Source: SAR202 cluster bacterium bin16 (GTDB lineage Bacteria; Chloroflexota; Dehalococcoidia; Lucifugimonadales; Australimonadaceae). Taken from it: a stretch of DNA of 52,687 bases. Numbering within the stretch: the first letter of the stretch is position 1; every line of letters starts with the position of its first letter. The stretch spans positions 1-52,687 of the forward strand of contig MPMJ01000020.1 in assembly GCA_002238425.1 (NCBI GenBank). The letters are read 5' to 3'. Below are positions 1-8,619 of this stretch, one piece after another. Both the position numbers and the translations under genes were made by a program. Below the pieces are notes generated by a model. It saw nothing but the letters and a program-made list of their open reading frames with translations. It was not told where the DNA came from and searched no databases.

Positions 1-71
1 GTCTTTCATCGTCCCACCTTTCAGCAACGTTCTCCTCCCCGTCAGTCTGCAGGGAGGATGTTCTGCTCTGG

Positions 72-121
72 GGTGGGTCAATTCCATTCCGTCATTGGTG
101 GGTCATTTTCAATCCGTCACT
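72..121. mobile_element. IS21-like terminal direct repeats (element end)
   Basis: Two 25-bp units abut head to tail (72-96 and 97-121) and agree at 21 of 25 positions. Both begin GGTGGGTCA and contain CCGTCA. Short direct repeats near the tips are characteristic of IS21-family termini, where the IstA transposase binds. No istA or istB frame is recognisable in the 71 bases to the left, so the body of the element, if any, lies outside the window. The call rests on the repeat pattern alone. Confidence 0.42.
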
Positions 122-130
122 AACACTGTC

Positions 131-472
131 ATGGCGCTGTTCATCATCGGGTTCGGGGGCGATGAGGCGTTGGGCGGAGTCCTGTTTTGGGTTGCAATCG
201 CAGTTGCGGGAGCTGTGCATCTGGCGTTGGCTACGCTGGCCGTCTGTCGCCTGTGGGATGCCGGCCGGTCGGCTTGGTGGGTGCTCCCAGGGGCAGCGTT
301 GCTCGTGCCCGCCTACTGGAACCTCTACCTACTATCCCTCGTATGGCTAGCGGCGCTGGGGACGAGCACCCTCATGCCCTCAGCGTCTCAGGGAGACACC
401 CAGCGCCGCAGCCAAGCACCCGACCCCTGCGGTCCCCGCGAGGATGCCGCCGATGTCGACGCGCATTTGTAG
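131..472 (+). CDS. DUF805-like small membrane protein, N-terminally truncated
   Basis: The product has two hydrophobic segments separated by RLWDAGRSAWW. This resembles the RLHDxGRSGWW signature of DUF805 inner-membrane proteins, whose function is unknown. The usual N-terminal half of DUF805, with its FxGRxxRxxYW motif and first helix, is missing; the reading frame runs straight into the IS21-like repeats ending at 121. I chose the ATG at 131 because the earlier ATG at 95 lies inside the repeat. The tail after residue 85 is charged and of low complexity. Most likely this is a gene fragment cut by an insertion, though it could still be translated. The family call is by motif only. Confidence 0.4.
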   Translation: MALFIIGFGGDEALGGVLFWVAIAVAGAVHLALATLAVCRLWDAGRSAWWVLPGAALLVPAYWNLYLLSLVWLAALGTSTLMPSASQGDTQRRSQAPDPCGPREDAADVDAHL

Positions 473-535
473 GCTGCGTATCGTCTCGTATCGGCGTGCT
501 CTCGCAGCGGCGTCCGCGTCCAGCCTCGGCACAAG

Positions 536-793
536 TCAGTAGTGCGTCCCAGGTGCGAACCGCTCGAAGTAGTGCCCGACGGTGCCGGGGTCATACAGCA
601 CCGCAGTCTCATGAGAGAAGAATTCGTCGGTTCCCAATCCCATATGCGCCGCTGGCCCTTCCTGCTTAGATCGCCCTGGTCCGCCGAACTCGGTAGTTAC
701 CAGATTCAGCAACTCGTAGCCGTCACGCTCCTCGTAATGCTCCAGACGCCGACCCTTGCCGTTGACGATCCGATATCGATCATGAAGCGGCAT
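536..793 (-). CDS. hypothetical protein, about 85 aa
   Basis: The frame starts MPLHDRYRIVNGKGRRLEH and has an ordinary soluble composition with many charged and aromatic residues, unlike the Arg/Ala/Pro-rich shadow frames around it. An upstream in-frame ATG exists at 847, but the extra 18 residues look non-native. I recognise no family. It lies between a truncated DUF805-like gene and a decayed fibronectin gene, so it may itself be a fragment. Confidence 0.33.
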   Translation of the reverse strand: MPLHDRYRIVNGKGRRLEHYEERDGYELLNLVTTEFGGPGRSKQEGPAAHMGLGTDEFFSHETAVLYDPGTVGHYFERFAPGTHY

Positions 794-1022
794 CCGACTG
801 CAGGTTTCTATGGCAGTCACAAATGGGACCGGGGCCCGCATGGGCACATGTGGTGGCGCTGCTGGGGACCGTCGTCTATGTTCCCTACGTGATCATCACG
901 GCGGGAAGGCTGCTCTTCGACCGATTCCTGTGATGCCGAATAGAGACGGGCGCGCTCCCGCTGAACGATTGGCAGAGACCGGCGCATTCGCGGTGGACGG
1001 CACCAGACACCGCGATCGCCGG

Positions 1023-1449
1023 GGTGCGGCCTACACGCTGACGCCGGACGACGCGGGCGGCGCAGTCAAGGTGCGGGTGTCCTTCACCGACGACGCAGGC
1101 TACGACGAGTCGCGGACCAGCGGGACCACGGGAGCGGTGGAGCAGACGGTCCCCGGCAAGCCGCGGGACTTGGATGGAATATCCTCCGCGTAGAGCATCA
1201 CCCTGACCTGAAAGGCACCCGAGAGCTCCGCCGTGGCCCGCTACGTGATCTACCGGGGTGAGCTCCAGAACGGCAGCATGAACGGAAGACAGATGACGAG
1301 GTACGCCACCATCGACGTAAGGGGCGACGTGATGGCCTTCATCGACGGCGACGTGGACGAGGGCCAGCAGTACAGGTACCGGGTGGCTGTCGGTCAACGA
1401 CGCCGGGGAGGGCAAGAAGTCCACCTGGGTCGACATCTTTCGCGAGTGA
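1023..1449 (+). pseudogene. fibronectin type III / Ig-like repeat exoprotein remnant
   Basis: Three pieces of one ancestral protein can be read in order. Bases 1023-1190 give an Ig-like repeat end (YTLTPDDAGG, VRVSFTDDAG) and a linker, VPGKPRDLDG. An in-frame TAG at 1191 and a TGA near 1216, where a Trp is expected, interrupt it. The same frame resumes as KAPESSAVARYVIYRG and continues through an FN3 domain to YRYRVA. A one-base frameshift near 1390 then moves the end (SVNDAGEGKKSTW) to another frame, closing at 1447. Two nonsense changes and a frameshift mark it as dead. Intact relatives are usually long secreted or surface repeat proteins. Confidence 0.72.
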
Positions 1450-1687
1450 CCCTTAGCCGTGGGCCGAGAATCCCGGCAGCCTCGCGAATGCCGTGGGCCG
1501 TCAGGTGGTATCGCTGGCTGGAGGCCAGGTGGGCGGCGCCGTGGCTCACCCTCCCAACGATGCCATCTGCCAGCGGTCGGCCAGGCCGTGCGGGTGCGTC
1601 AAGGCAAGGGCTGGACAGCGGGGCCGTTACCCGGAGGTTTTCGCAGGGTAAGCTGGAAACCGGGTCGCGGGCGGCCCCTTTCTTGTC

Positions 1688-2893
1688 TCACTCCTGCTCT
1701 AAAGGCGACCACGTTGGATTCCTGTCATTCCCCGAGTCATCGGTCAGTGTAGTAATGCCGAGCCCATCCGCGTTCATCACCATGATTACATCCGTATAAA
1801 TATCAACATGGAACGCGATCCGGGATCCGTCCGGCGACCACTCCAGAGAAGAAGTTTTACCTGTGACCAGAAACGTTGCCCCTCTCGAGCCGGGGCCGTC
1901 CACGTTCGCCTTGTAGAGCGTCTCTGTCCCTTCGCCACCCACGGAGAACACGATTTCGCTTCCGTCCGGCGAAATGGCCTCAAGCCATTCATTCCCCGTC
2001 GCCCTTCGTCTTTCGACCAGCAGGTACGGTGCAGGGCGTTCGTCGTCCACGTTCACCGCGAAGATTCTTCCCTTCCCCCACTCGTTGCGTGCTCCGAAGA
2101 TTACGCGCCCATCCTGCGTCCAGAAATGGCCACCAGCGTTTCCTGAATTGGATAGCCGTCCGCCGCCGGAGCCGTCTGCGTTCATCACATGGATCTCACC
2201 ATAGCCGCTGCTGTTCGAGCCGTACGCGATCTGGGATCCGTCCGGCGACCATCTCGGGTCCCAATTGAAATTCATATTTCGCAGGTTTGTCTGACCGGAG
2301 CCGTCCGAGTTCATTACGTTGATTTCCCTGACCCTGTCCCTGTCACGCTTCGAGACGAACGCGATGAGGCTTCCGTCCGGCGACCATTTCGGGGAATAAT
2401 GCTCGCCCTCCCCATTGGTCAGGTTTGTCTGACCGGAGCCGTCCGAGTTCATTACGTAGATATCCGGGGTCCCGTCACGGTCCGAGACGAACGCGATGAG
2501 GCTTCCGTCCGGCGACCAGCGCGGTCCGCGGTCCTCCGCCGGGTTATTGGTCAGGTTTGTCTGACCGGAGCCGTCCGAGTTCATGACGTAGATTTCCGAG
2601 TTCCCATCACGGTCCGAGTCGAACGCGATACGGTAGAGCGTCTCGACCGGGGCAGGCGTGGCCGTTGGCGTGGCAGCCTCCTGGGCTCGCGGCGCATCGG
2701 TGGCCGTGGGCGCGTCCCCCGGACCGGCGGCGGTCTGGCCGATGATGCTGTCCAGAATCCCTTGGCGCGTGGGTTCGGCCTGCTCTCCGGCGTCCGGCAA
2801 ATCGTCGCCGCAGGCCATGAGGAGTGCCGGCAGCGCCAGCGCAAGGACAATGCCCAGCAGGGCAAGCCGTTTTGGCGTTCCTGTAAGCGTCAT
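1688..2893 (-). CDS. TolB-like beta-propeller lipoprotein (PD40 repeats)
   Basis: The 401-residue product begins with a lipoprotein signal (basic MTLTGTPKR, a Leu/Ala core, lipobox LMAC, lipidated Cys28). A low-complexity Ala/Thr/Pro linker runs to about residue 85. The rest consists of about six to seven PD40/WD40-like blades built on [15 protein letters not shown] and [14 protein letters not shown], as in TolB-type propellers. It is probably anchored outside the membrane and binds a ligand or protein; no catalytic motif is visible. It is the last gene of a tandem array with three LRR lipoproteins. Its first 55 or so residues are nearly the same as theirs, although the main fold is unrelated. 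A good AGGAGG lies 6-8 bases before the ATG. Confidence 0.85.
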   Translation of the reverse strand: MTLTGTPKRLALLGIVLALALPALLMACGDDLPDAGEQAEPTRQGILDSIIGQTAAGPGDAPTATDAPRAQEAATPTATPAPVETLYRIAFDSDRDGNSEIYVMNSDGSGQTNLTNNPAEDRGPRWSPDGSLIAFVSDRDGTPDIYVMNSDGSGQTNLTNGEGEHYSPKWSPDGSLIAFVSKRDRDRVREINVMNSDGSGQTNLRNMNFNWDPRWSPDGSQIAYGSNSSGYGEIHVMNADGSGGGRLSNSGNAGGHFWTQDGRVIFGARNEWGKGRIFAVNVDDERPAPYLLVERRRATGNEWLEAISPDGSEIVFSVGGEGTETLYKANVDGPGSRGATFLVTGKTSSLEWSPDGSRIAFHVDIYTDVIMVMNADGLGITTLTDDSGNDRNPTWSPLEQE

Positions 2894-2935
2894 TATCGTG
2901 GCCTCCTATCGTTGCTTGGCGCAGGACCGGGGGAT

Positions 2936-3937
2936 TCACGGGCAGAATGGCTGGTCCCCAAGGTCGGAAAAGATGTCAAATAATTGGCCTTGCAAGCTGC
3001 TTGGCACACACCCGCTCAACTGGTTAGCGCTGAATCTCAGCCCTTCCAGGTTGGCGAGACCGCCTAGCTCCGGCGGTATCTCCCCACTCAAGTCGTTCTT
3101 ACTGAGGTACAGCCTTTTCAGGTTGGCGAGGCCGCCTAGCTCCGGCGGTATCTCCCCGGTCAACCGGTTGGAGGAGAGGCCCAGCCATTCCAGGTTGGCG
3201 AGGCCGCCTAGCTCCGGCGGTATCTCCCCACTCAACTCGTTGAGGCCGAGTTCCAGGTATTCCAGGTTGGCGAGGCTACCCAGCTCTGGCGGTATCTCTC
3301 CGCTCAACTGGTTGTCGCCGAGGTCCAGCTTAACCAGGTTGGCGGGGCTACCCAGTTCCGGCGGTATCTCTCCGCTCAACTGGTTGTCGCCGAGCGACAG
3401 CGATCCCAAGTTGGCGAGGTTGCCCAGTTCCGGCGGTATCTCCCCGCTCAACCGGTTGCCGGAGAGCCTCAGCTTAACCAGGTTGGCGAGGCCGCCCAGT
3501 TCCGGCGGTATCTCCCCGTTCACCCAGTTGTCGAAGAGGTCCAGCTCTGTGACTCGGCCGTTGTCGTTGGTGGCGACCCCGTACCACTCGTCAAGGGGCG
3601 CGGTTCTCCTCAGCCAGTTTCTATCGTAATTCCAGTTTTCTCCGTCTGTTGCGTTGTAGAAGGCAACCAGCGCTTCCCGGTCCGTTTTGGCGGAGCCGGA
3701 GGCCGCGGGAGGGGCTGTCGTGGCAGTAGGCCGCGGCTCGGCGGTGGCCGTGGGGCCGTTCCCCGGCATTGTGGTGGGCTGGCCGATGATGCCGTCCAGA
3801 ATCCCTTGGCGCGTGGGTTCGGCCTGCTCTCCGGCGTCCGGCTCATCGCCTCCGCAGGCCATGAGGAGCGCCGGCAGCGCAAGCGCAAGGATAATGCCCA
3901 GCAGGGCCAGTCGTCTCGTCGTTCCAGTGCTCGTCAT
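2936..3937 (-). CDS. leucine-rich-repeat lipoprotein (7 full repeats)
   Basis: The 333-residue product has lipobox LMAC with Cys28, the shared stretch [14 protein letters not shown], and a Thr/Pro/Ala linker. An N-terminal cap follows (DREALVAFYNATDGENW, then WYGV), as in plant-type LRR proteins. Seven 24-residue repeats with consensus LxxLxLxxNxLSGEIPPELG come next, then a degenerate last repeat (LSGCVPSS) and the C-terminal tail QPFCP. Such proteins present a curved binding surface; the partner is unknown. It lies 42 bases upstream of the propeller gene in the same direction and 44 bases after the next LRR gene. It is the shortest LRR member of the array. Confidence 0.88.
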   Translation of the reverse strand: MTSTGTTRRLALLGIILALALPALLMACGGDEPDAGEQAEPTRQGILDGIIGQPTTMPGNGPTATAEPRPTATTAPPAASGSAKTDREALVAFYNATDGENWNYDRNWLRRTAPLDEWYGVATNDNGRVTELDLFDNWVNGEIPPELGGLANLVKLRLSGNRLSGEIPPELGNLANLGSLSLGDNQLSGEIPPELGSPANLVKLDLGDNQLSGEIPPELGSLANLEYLELGLNELSGEIPPELGGLANLEWLGLSSNRLTGEIPPELGGLANLKRLYLSKNDLSGEIPPELGGLANLEGLRFSANQLSGCVPSSLQGQLFDIFSDLGDQPFCP

Positions 3938-3981
3938 TGTCGTGACCCTCCTATCTTTGCTTGGCGCAGAGCGTCAGGGCC

Positions 3982-5157
3982 TCACGGGCAGAAAGGCAGG
4001 CCTCCCAGGTGGGTACCGCCCACTTGGCCTTGCAAACTGCTTGGCACACACCCGCTCAGCTGGTTCTCGGCGAGGCCCAGCCTTTCCAGGTTGGCGAGGC
4101 TGCCCAGCTCCGGTGGTATCTCCCCGCTCAACTTGTTGTCGACGAGCCACAACTGCTGCAAGTTGGCGAGGTTGCCCAACTCCGGCGGTATCTCCCCGCT
4201 CAACTCGTTCTCGTGGAGGATCAGCCTTTCCAGGTTGGCGAGGCTGCCCAACTCCGCCGGTATCTCCCCGCTCAACTCGTTCTCGTAGAGCAACAGCGAT
4301 TCCAGGTTGGCGAGGTTGCCCAGCTCCGCCGGTATCTCCCCGCTCAACTGGTTGCGTTGGAGGTTCAGCGATTCCAGGTTGGCGAGGCTGCCCAGCTCCA
4401 GCGGTATCTCCCCGCTCAACTGGTTGCGTTGGAGGTCCAGCGTTTCCAGGTTGGCGAGGCTGCCCAGCACCGCCGGTATCTCCCCGCTCAACTCGTTGTG
4501 GCTGAGATCCAGGTATTCCAGGTTGCCGAGGCTGCCCAGCTCCGGCGGCAGCTCCCCGCTCAACCGGTTGAGGGTGAGATGCAGGTATTCCAGGTTGCCG
4601 AGGCTGCCCAGCTCCGGCGGCAGCTCCCCGCTCAACTGGTTGCCCCAGAGGTTGGCGTATTCCAGGTTGCCGAGGCTGCCCAACTCCGGCGGTATCTCCC
4701 CGCTCAACTCGTTGTCGCTGAGGTCCAGTTCGGTTACGCGACCGTTGTGGTCGGTGGTGACGCCGTCCCATTCGTCAAGGGGCGCGTCGCTCAGCCAGTT
4801 GTCATCGTCGCTCCACCTCGGACCGTTGGTGGCTTTGTAGAAGGCGAACAGCGCTTCCCGGTCCGTCTCGACCGAGCCCCGCTCAAAGGTGAGCAGTGGC
4901 GCTCTGGTGGCCGTGGCCTGCGGTGCAGCGGTGGCCGTCGTAGCAGTAGGCCGCGGCGCGGAGGTGGCCGTAGGCGCGTCCCCCGGATCGGCGGCAGTCG
5001 GGCCGATGATGCTGTCCAGAATCCCTTGGCGCGTGGGTTCGGCCCGCTCTCCGGCATCCGGCTCATCGCCGCCGCAGGCCATCAGGACTGCCGGCAGCGC
5101 CAAGGCAAGGACAAGGCTCAGCAGGGCCAGCCGTCTGGTGGTTCCGGTGCTCGTCAT
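3982..5157 (-). CDS. leucine-rich-repeat lipoprotein (9 full repeats)
   Basis: The 391-residue product has lipobox LMAC with Cys28, the shared [13 protein letters not shown] segment, an extended Ala/Thr/Pro linker and the cap TDREALFAFYKATNG. Nine 24-residue LRRs follow, ending in LSGCVPSSLQGQ and LPFCP. Some repeats carry GELPPELG, GEIPAVLG or GEIPLELG, so this copy has drifted more than its neighbours. It is predicted to be exported and anchored by lipid. The start ATG is preceded by AGGAGGTCACGATA, identical to the leader of the next copy. The close DNA similarity of its 72-bp units makes copy-number change by recombination likely. Confidence 0.88.
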   Translation of the reverse strand: MTSTGTTRRLALLSLVLALALPAVLMACGGDEPDAGERAEPTRQGILDSIIGPTAADPGDAPTATSAPRPTATTATAAPQATATRAPLLTFERGSVETDREALFAFYKATNGPRWSDDDNWLSDAPLDEWDGVTTDHNGRVTELDLSDNELSGEIPPELGSLGNLEYANLWGNQLSGELPPELGSLGNLEYLHLTLNRLSGELPPELGSLGNLEYLDLSHNELSGEIPAVLGSLANLETLDLQRNQLSGEIPLELGSLANLESLNLQRNQLSGEIPAELGNLANLESLLLYENELSGEIPAELGSLANLERLILHENELSGEIPPELGNLANLQQLWLVDNKLSGEIPPELGSLANLERLGLAENQLSGCVPSSLQGQVGGTHLGGLPFCP

Positions 5158-5201
5158 TATCGTGACCTCCTATCGTTGCTTGGCGCAGAGCGTCCGGGGC
5201 C

Positions 5202-6416
5202 TCACGGGCAGAAGGGCAGGTCTCCCAGGTCGGAATAGAACATATCTAATTGGCCTTGCAAACTGCTGGGCACACACCCGCTCAACCCGTTGCCGGCCAG
5301 CTTCAGCCCTAGCAGGTTGGCGAGGCTGCCCAGCTCCGGCGGTATCTCCCCGCTCAACTGGTTCTCTTGGAGCATCAGTTCTCTCAGGTTGGCGAGGTTG
5401 CCCAGCTCCGGCGGTATCTCCCCGCTCAACTGGTTCTCTTGGAGCACCAGTTCTCTCAGGTTGGCGAGGTTGCCCAACTCCGGCGGTATCTCCCCGCTCA
5501 ACTCGTTGCCGTCGAGGCCCAGCCCTTTCAAGTTGGCGAGGCTGCCCAACTCCGGCGGTATCTCCCCGCTCAGATGGTTCCAGCGGAGGACCAGCCCTTC
5601 CAGGTTAGCGAGGCTGCCCAGCTCCGGCGGTATCTCTCCGCTCAACTGGTTGCCGTTGAGGTTCACCCCTAGCAGGTTGGCGAGGCTGCCCAGCTCCGGC
5701 GGTATTTCCCCGCTCAACTGGTTCTCTTGGAAGAGCAGCGTTTCCAGGTTGGCGAGGCTGCCGATCTCCGGCGGTATCTCCCCGCTCAACCGGTTCTCGT
5801 GGAGGCCCAGGTATTCCAGGTTGGCCAGGCTGCCCAGCTCCGGCGGAACCTCCCCAGTCAGACCGGTGTGGCTGAGGACCAGCCATTTCAGGTTGGCGAG
5901 GCTGCCCAGCTCCGGCGGTATCTCCCCGCTCAGCCCGTAGTCCCGGAAGAGGTGCAGCACTTCCAGGTTGGCGAGGCTGCCCAGCTCCGGCGGTATCTCC
6001 CCGCTCAAACCGTTGTTCTGGAGGTTCAGCACTGTGACTCGGCCGTTGTCGTCGGTGTCGACGCCGTGCCAGTCGCCAAGAGGCGCGTCGCTCAGCCAGT
6101 TGTCGCTGTCATCCCAGCCTTCGCCGTCCGTGGCGTTGTAGAGGGCAACCAGCGCTTCCCTGTCCTCTTCAACCGAGCCCCGCTCGATGGTGATCAGCGG
6201 CGCTGTCGTCGCCGTAGCTCGCGGCGCAGCGGTGGCCGTGGGCGCATCCCCCGGCGTTGCGGCCGCAGTGGCCGCCTCCGTCCGGGTCGTGGGCGTAGCC
6301 CGGTCTCCGCCGGCGTCCGGCAAATCGTCGCCACAGGCCATGAGGAGTGCCGGCAGTGCCAGCGCAAGGACAATGCCCAGCAGGCCAAGCCGTCTCGTCG
6401 TTCCTGTACGCGTCAT
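5202..6416 (-). CDS. leucine-rich-repeat lipoprotein (10 full repeats)
   Basis: This 404-residue product is the first gene of the array in the direction of transcription. Cys28 follows LLMA. The linker lacks the [10 protein letters not shown] segment of the other three and instead reads GGDRATPTTRTEAATAAATP. The cap is EDREALVALYNATDGEGW, followed by ten 24-residue repeats and the usual LSGCVPSS, LPFCP ending. Two neighbouring repeats (about 5365-5490) differ by only a few residues (LRELVLQENQ, LRELMLQENQ), which points to recent duplication of a 72-bp unit. Role and ligand are unknown; cell-surface recognition is a reasonable inference for this protein class. Confidence 0.88.
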   Translation of the reverse strand: MTRTGTTRRLGLLGIVLALALPALLMACGDDLPDAGGDRATPTTRTEAATAAATPGDAPTATAAPRATATTAPLITIERGSVEEDREALVALYNATDGEGWDDSDNWLSDAPLGDWHGVDTDDNGRVTVLNLQNNGLSGEIPPELGSLANLEVLHLFRDYGLSGEIPPELGSLANLKWLVLSHTGLTGEVPPELGSLANLEYLGLHENRLSGEIPPEIGSLANLETLLFQENQLSGEIPPELGSLANLLGVNLNGNQLSGEIPPELGSLANLEGLVLRWNHLSGEIPPELGSLANLKGLGLDGNELSGEIPPELGNLANLRELVLQENQLSGEIPPELGNLANLRELMLQENQLSGEIPPELGSLANLLGLKLAGNGLSGCVPSSLQGQLDMFYSDLGDLPFCP

Positions 6417-6460
6417 TATCGTGACCTCCTATCGTTGCTAGGGGCAGAGCGTCCGGGGAC
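6417..6460 (-). repeat. conserved 44-bp intergenic leader, one of four copies
   Basis: Almost the same spacer stands before each array gene: 2894-2935, 3938-3981, 5158-5201 and 6417-6460. Read on the minus strand it ends in the ribosome binding site AGGAGGTCACGATA just before ATG. The spacer was evidently duplicated together with the genes. No promoter is obvious inside it, so the four genes may be one transcript with equal translation signals. Confidence 0.7.
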
Positions 6461-6545
6461 TCACGGGCAGAAGGGCAGGTCACCCAGGTCGGAAAGGTTC
6501 CCAGCTCCGGCGGTATCTCCCCGCTCAAGTCGTTTTTCGTGTACC
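6461..6545 (-). pseudogene. remnant of a fourth LRR lipoprotein gene
   Basis: On the minus strand the sequence encodes KNDLSGEIPPELG and then, after a frame change at an internal deletion, NLSDLGDLPFCP and a stop. These are the middle of a repeat and the exact C-terminal tail of the neighbouring LRR proteins. The N-terminus, signal peptide and most repeats are gone. The stop is followed by the same 44-bp leader that precedes the intact genes. It is the scar of recombination within the array. Confidence 0.75.
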
Positions 6546-6620
6546 GGGGCCGGCCTGACCGTTAGTGTTCCCTGCCGTCCACCTGGTGTCCGTATTGCCT
6601 TGGGGATGTGGATGACCGCA

Positions 6621-7538
6621 TCAGCCAGCGCCCCTGGACGCGTTGGCCTTGGGAATGAGCTGGAGCACGAACATGACCAGGAAACACAGTCCCGCTAACA
6701 GCGCACCAATAGCGGGAACCGCGGTCACGCCGACGCCGATGTCGCTCAGCTCATCGGCCTCGTTCTGGATCAGTCCGACGACATAGAGGTACGAGGTGAG
6801 AGTGACCGCCAGGCCTGCGCCAGCGATGATCGCCGCCACGACGCGGGGCAACACGATCGAGACGATGCTCAACAGACCCAGGGCGATCAGAGTGAAGAAG
6901 AACAGGCCGAACGCGGGCAGCTCGAACTCCCCGGATGCCGTTCTGAGGGTGAAGTTCAAGCCGCCCGCCGTCTCGCCGGAGGCGGAGATGAGGAAGCCGA
7001 ACCAGGGCAAGAAGACGCTCATCAGGACCAGCACGCCCGCGACGAGGCCACTGATGCCGGCCGCGTTCACGCGGACGAACCCCGGCAAGGCGCTGGCCCC
7101 CGGCGGCGCCGGGGCCTGCGCGCTCTCGCCGTCTCTGGCTGCGGCTGCAGCTCCCGCCTCTGCACCGGCGCCGCCGTCAACCCGGCCGGACCGGCGCGCC
7201 TGGGCGGCTTTCAGCACCGTGCCCAGCCATGCGATGGTGGCCGGGTTCCACTGCAACTCGCGGCGATGCGGGAACTGCAGGGCGGCGATCGCGCCGAACG
7301 ACAGCAGGGTCAGCCAGAACGCCGTGGAAATGACGATGAGCAGGATGATCAGGCCCAGCGCGGCTACCGCCACCCGTATCTCCACCTGGACCTGCCGGGG
7401 CGCGAAGTACGTCCCGGCTGCCGCCAGCCCGAGAAGCCCCAGAATCAACTTGTAGACCAGCGGCACGCCGAGCATGAAGGCGGACAGCACGATCACGACG
7501 CCAAGGCCCGGTACGATGAGTCGTTCCTGGATCTGCAT
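6621..7538 (-). CDS. hypothetical multi-pass membrane protein, 305 aa
   Basis: Starting at the ATG at 7538 (AGGAG eight bases upstream), the protein has two N-terminal hydrophobic stretches (about residues 8-45) and another pair near 55-85. A hydrophilic Ala/Gly/Glu-rich loop follows, with LQWNPATIAWLGTVLKAAQ before it. Four further membrane segments lie in the C-terminal half, from SGLVAGVLVLMSVFLPWFG onward. The frame is open for 110 codons further upstream, but that part has no membrane or domain character and the internal start has the better ribosome site. I recognise no family. It is a stand-alone gene with no evident operon partner. Confidence 0.65.
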   Translation of the reverse strand: MQIQERLIVPGLGVVIVLSAFMLGVPLVYKLILGLLGLAAAGTYFAPRQVQVEIRVAVAALGLIILLIVISTAFWLTLLSFGAIAALQFPHRRELQWNPATIAWLGTVLKAAQARRSGRVDGGAGAEAGAAAAARDGESAQAPAPPGASALPGFVRVNAAGISGLVAGVLVLMSVFLPWFGFLISASGETAGGLNFTLRTASGEFELPAFGLFFFTLIALGLLSIVSIVLPRVVAAIIAGAGLAVTLTSYLYVVGLIQNEADELSDIGVGVTAVPAIGALLAGLCFLVMFVLQLIPKANASRGAG

Positions 7539-8009
7539 CAGCTCAACTCCTGACGAAGGATGGACCGCGTCGCGGTCGTTGCCGCCACGGGCCTGGGCTG
7601 TGCCCGCCGGATGAGGGGAGGACGGTCCGGGGGTGTCCCCGGGAGCGTCGCGGCGGCGGGAGGGCACACCTCTGTCAAGCTGGTGTACCCGTCGTGTGAT
7701 TCCCGACGAACATCGTCCCGGCCGACACTCTAGCATGCGCGCGCGGTCGTATGTGAATAGTAGGGGTATCCGACGCGAACAGGACAGTGATAGATATTGA
7801 TTGCCAGGATGTGGCAAGACGGAGGGCAATGTCCTCCCGTGCGCCTGCTTGCCTACGCGCCCCATCACGCCATGTGTTCGGGGGAGCGGTCGCCGCGACC
7901 GATTCGGGCGTTGGCATCTCCTTGGGGAGCGCGCATGGAGTTCGCCCGTGGGAATGCCTGGGGGTTGCGGTGTTCCTGCAGGGCCGCGAATACGTTCCGC
8001 TCGGAACGA
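7539..8009. other. non-coding stretch, no gene recognised
   Basis: Only GC-biased shadow frames are present. The part next to 7538 should carry the promoter of the membrane-protein gene; a weak minus-strand pair, TTCACA and TAGAGT about 19 bases apart, lies near 7730-7760 but is not convincing. No repeats or RNA gene were seen. Confidence 0.4.
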
Positions 8010-8093
8010 CTACATCGAGTAGATCATGAGCGAGTAGACGACGACCAGTACCAGCACGGCTCCGCCCAGCAGAAGCTTGTCCAGGCGGCTCAT
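8010..8093 (-). CDS. possible single-helix membrane miniprotein, 27 aa
   Basis: MSRLDKLLLGGAVLVLVVVY followed by SLMIYSM is one basic anchor plus one membrane helix, ending at a stop at 8010. The frame extends upstream to 8231, but those residues are Arg/Pro/Ala-rich and look non-coding. The regular amphipathic start and clean helix make translation plausible. No ribosome site is strong and no homologue is recognised. Confidence 0.3.
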   Translation of the reverse strand: MSRLDKLLLGGAVLVLVVVYSLMIYSM

Positions 8094-8619
8094 GCGCGTT
8101 GCGCCAGGGTCCCGCTGGGGACGGCGGAATGCGGCGTCGAGGTCTGCCCGGTGCTGCGAGCTTCCCGGAGGATGGCGGCGACGGCGCGTTTTGCCAGGGC
8201 GGGCCTCTCGTGCACAGTTGGCGGCACGCATTATAGCGAGAACCGCACCGTTGTGGGTGAACTATAGGTAAGTATCAAGTGCATAATTAGGTGACCATCT
8301 GTCTGGACTTTGACTATTCACCATCCGAAACAGTATCTTCGCTAGTCCGTTTCAGGAGTGAAGGAGGAGGAGGAGTCGGAAGCCGGCGTCCGGGCAACAA
8401 GAAGAGCGGCATACATGGATGTCCGGGCGGGCCGGCTGGCGCCAGAAGGGACTGCGCGGACAGGAGGACACGGGGCATTCGCAGGCGAGCTCCCGGACTC
8501 GCCTGCCGGAGAGATCATCCCGCTCTCCTCCGAAAGGACTGACTCGATGCCTTGACAGCGCATCCATCACAGCAGGAGCACCTACGAGTTCCTCCACGAC
8601 TGCCGACCAGTTGCGCCGC
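8094..8619. other. non-coding stretch with an AT-richer segment
   Basis: Bases 8255-8350 are distinctly richer in A and T than the surrounding sequence. They contain a plus-strand promoter-like pair, TTGACT (8310-8315) and TATCTT (8334-8339), 18 bases apart. No gene is recognised between here and the small ORF at 8620. Confidence 0.35.
8310..8339 (+). promoter_or_regulatory. candidate sigma70-type promoter
   Basis: TTGACT at 8310-8315 and TATCTT at 8334-8339 are separated by 18 bases in a locally AT-rich segment. The first plausible gene downstream is the small ORF at 8620, so the leader would be long. Weak. Confidence 0.28.

Noticed and set aside
885..1436. A 183-codon minus-strand frame
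   Set aside because: It lies opposite the fibronectin remnant and has no recognisable features; composition is that of a shadow frame.
3000..6000. Regular 72-bp direct repeats, at first sight like a CRISPR or satellite array
   Set aside because: They encode 24-residue LRR units in frame; there are no unique spacers between constant repeats and no cas genes.
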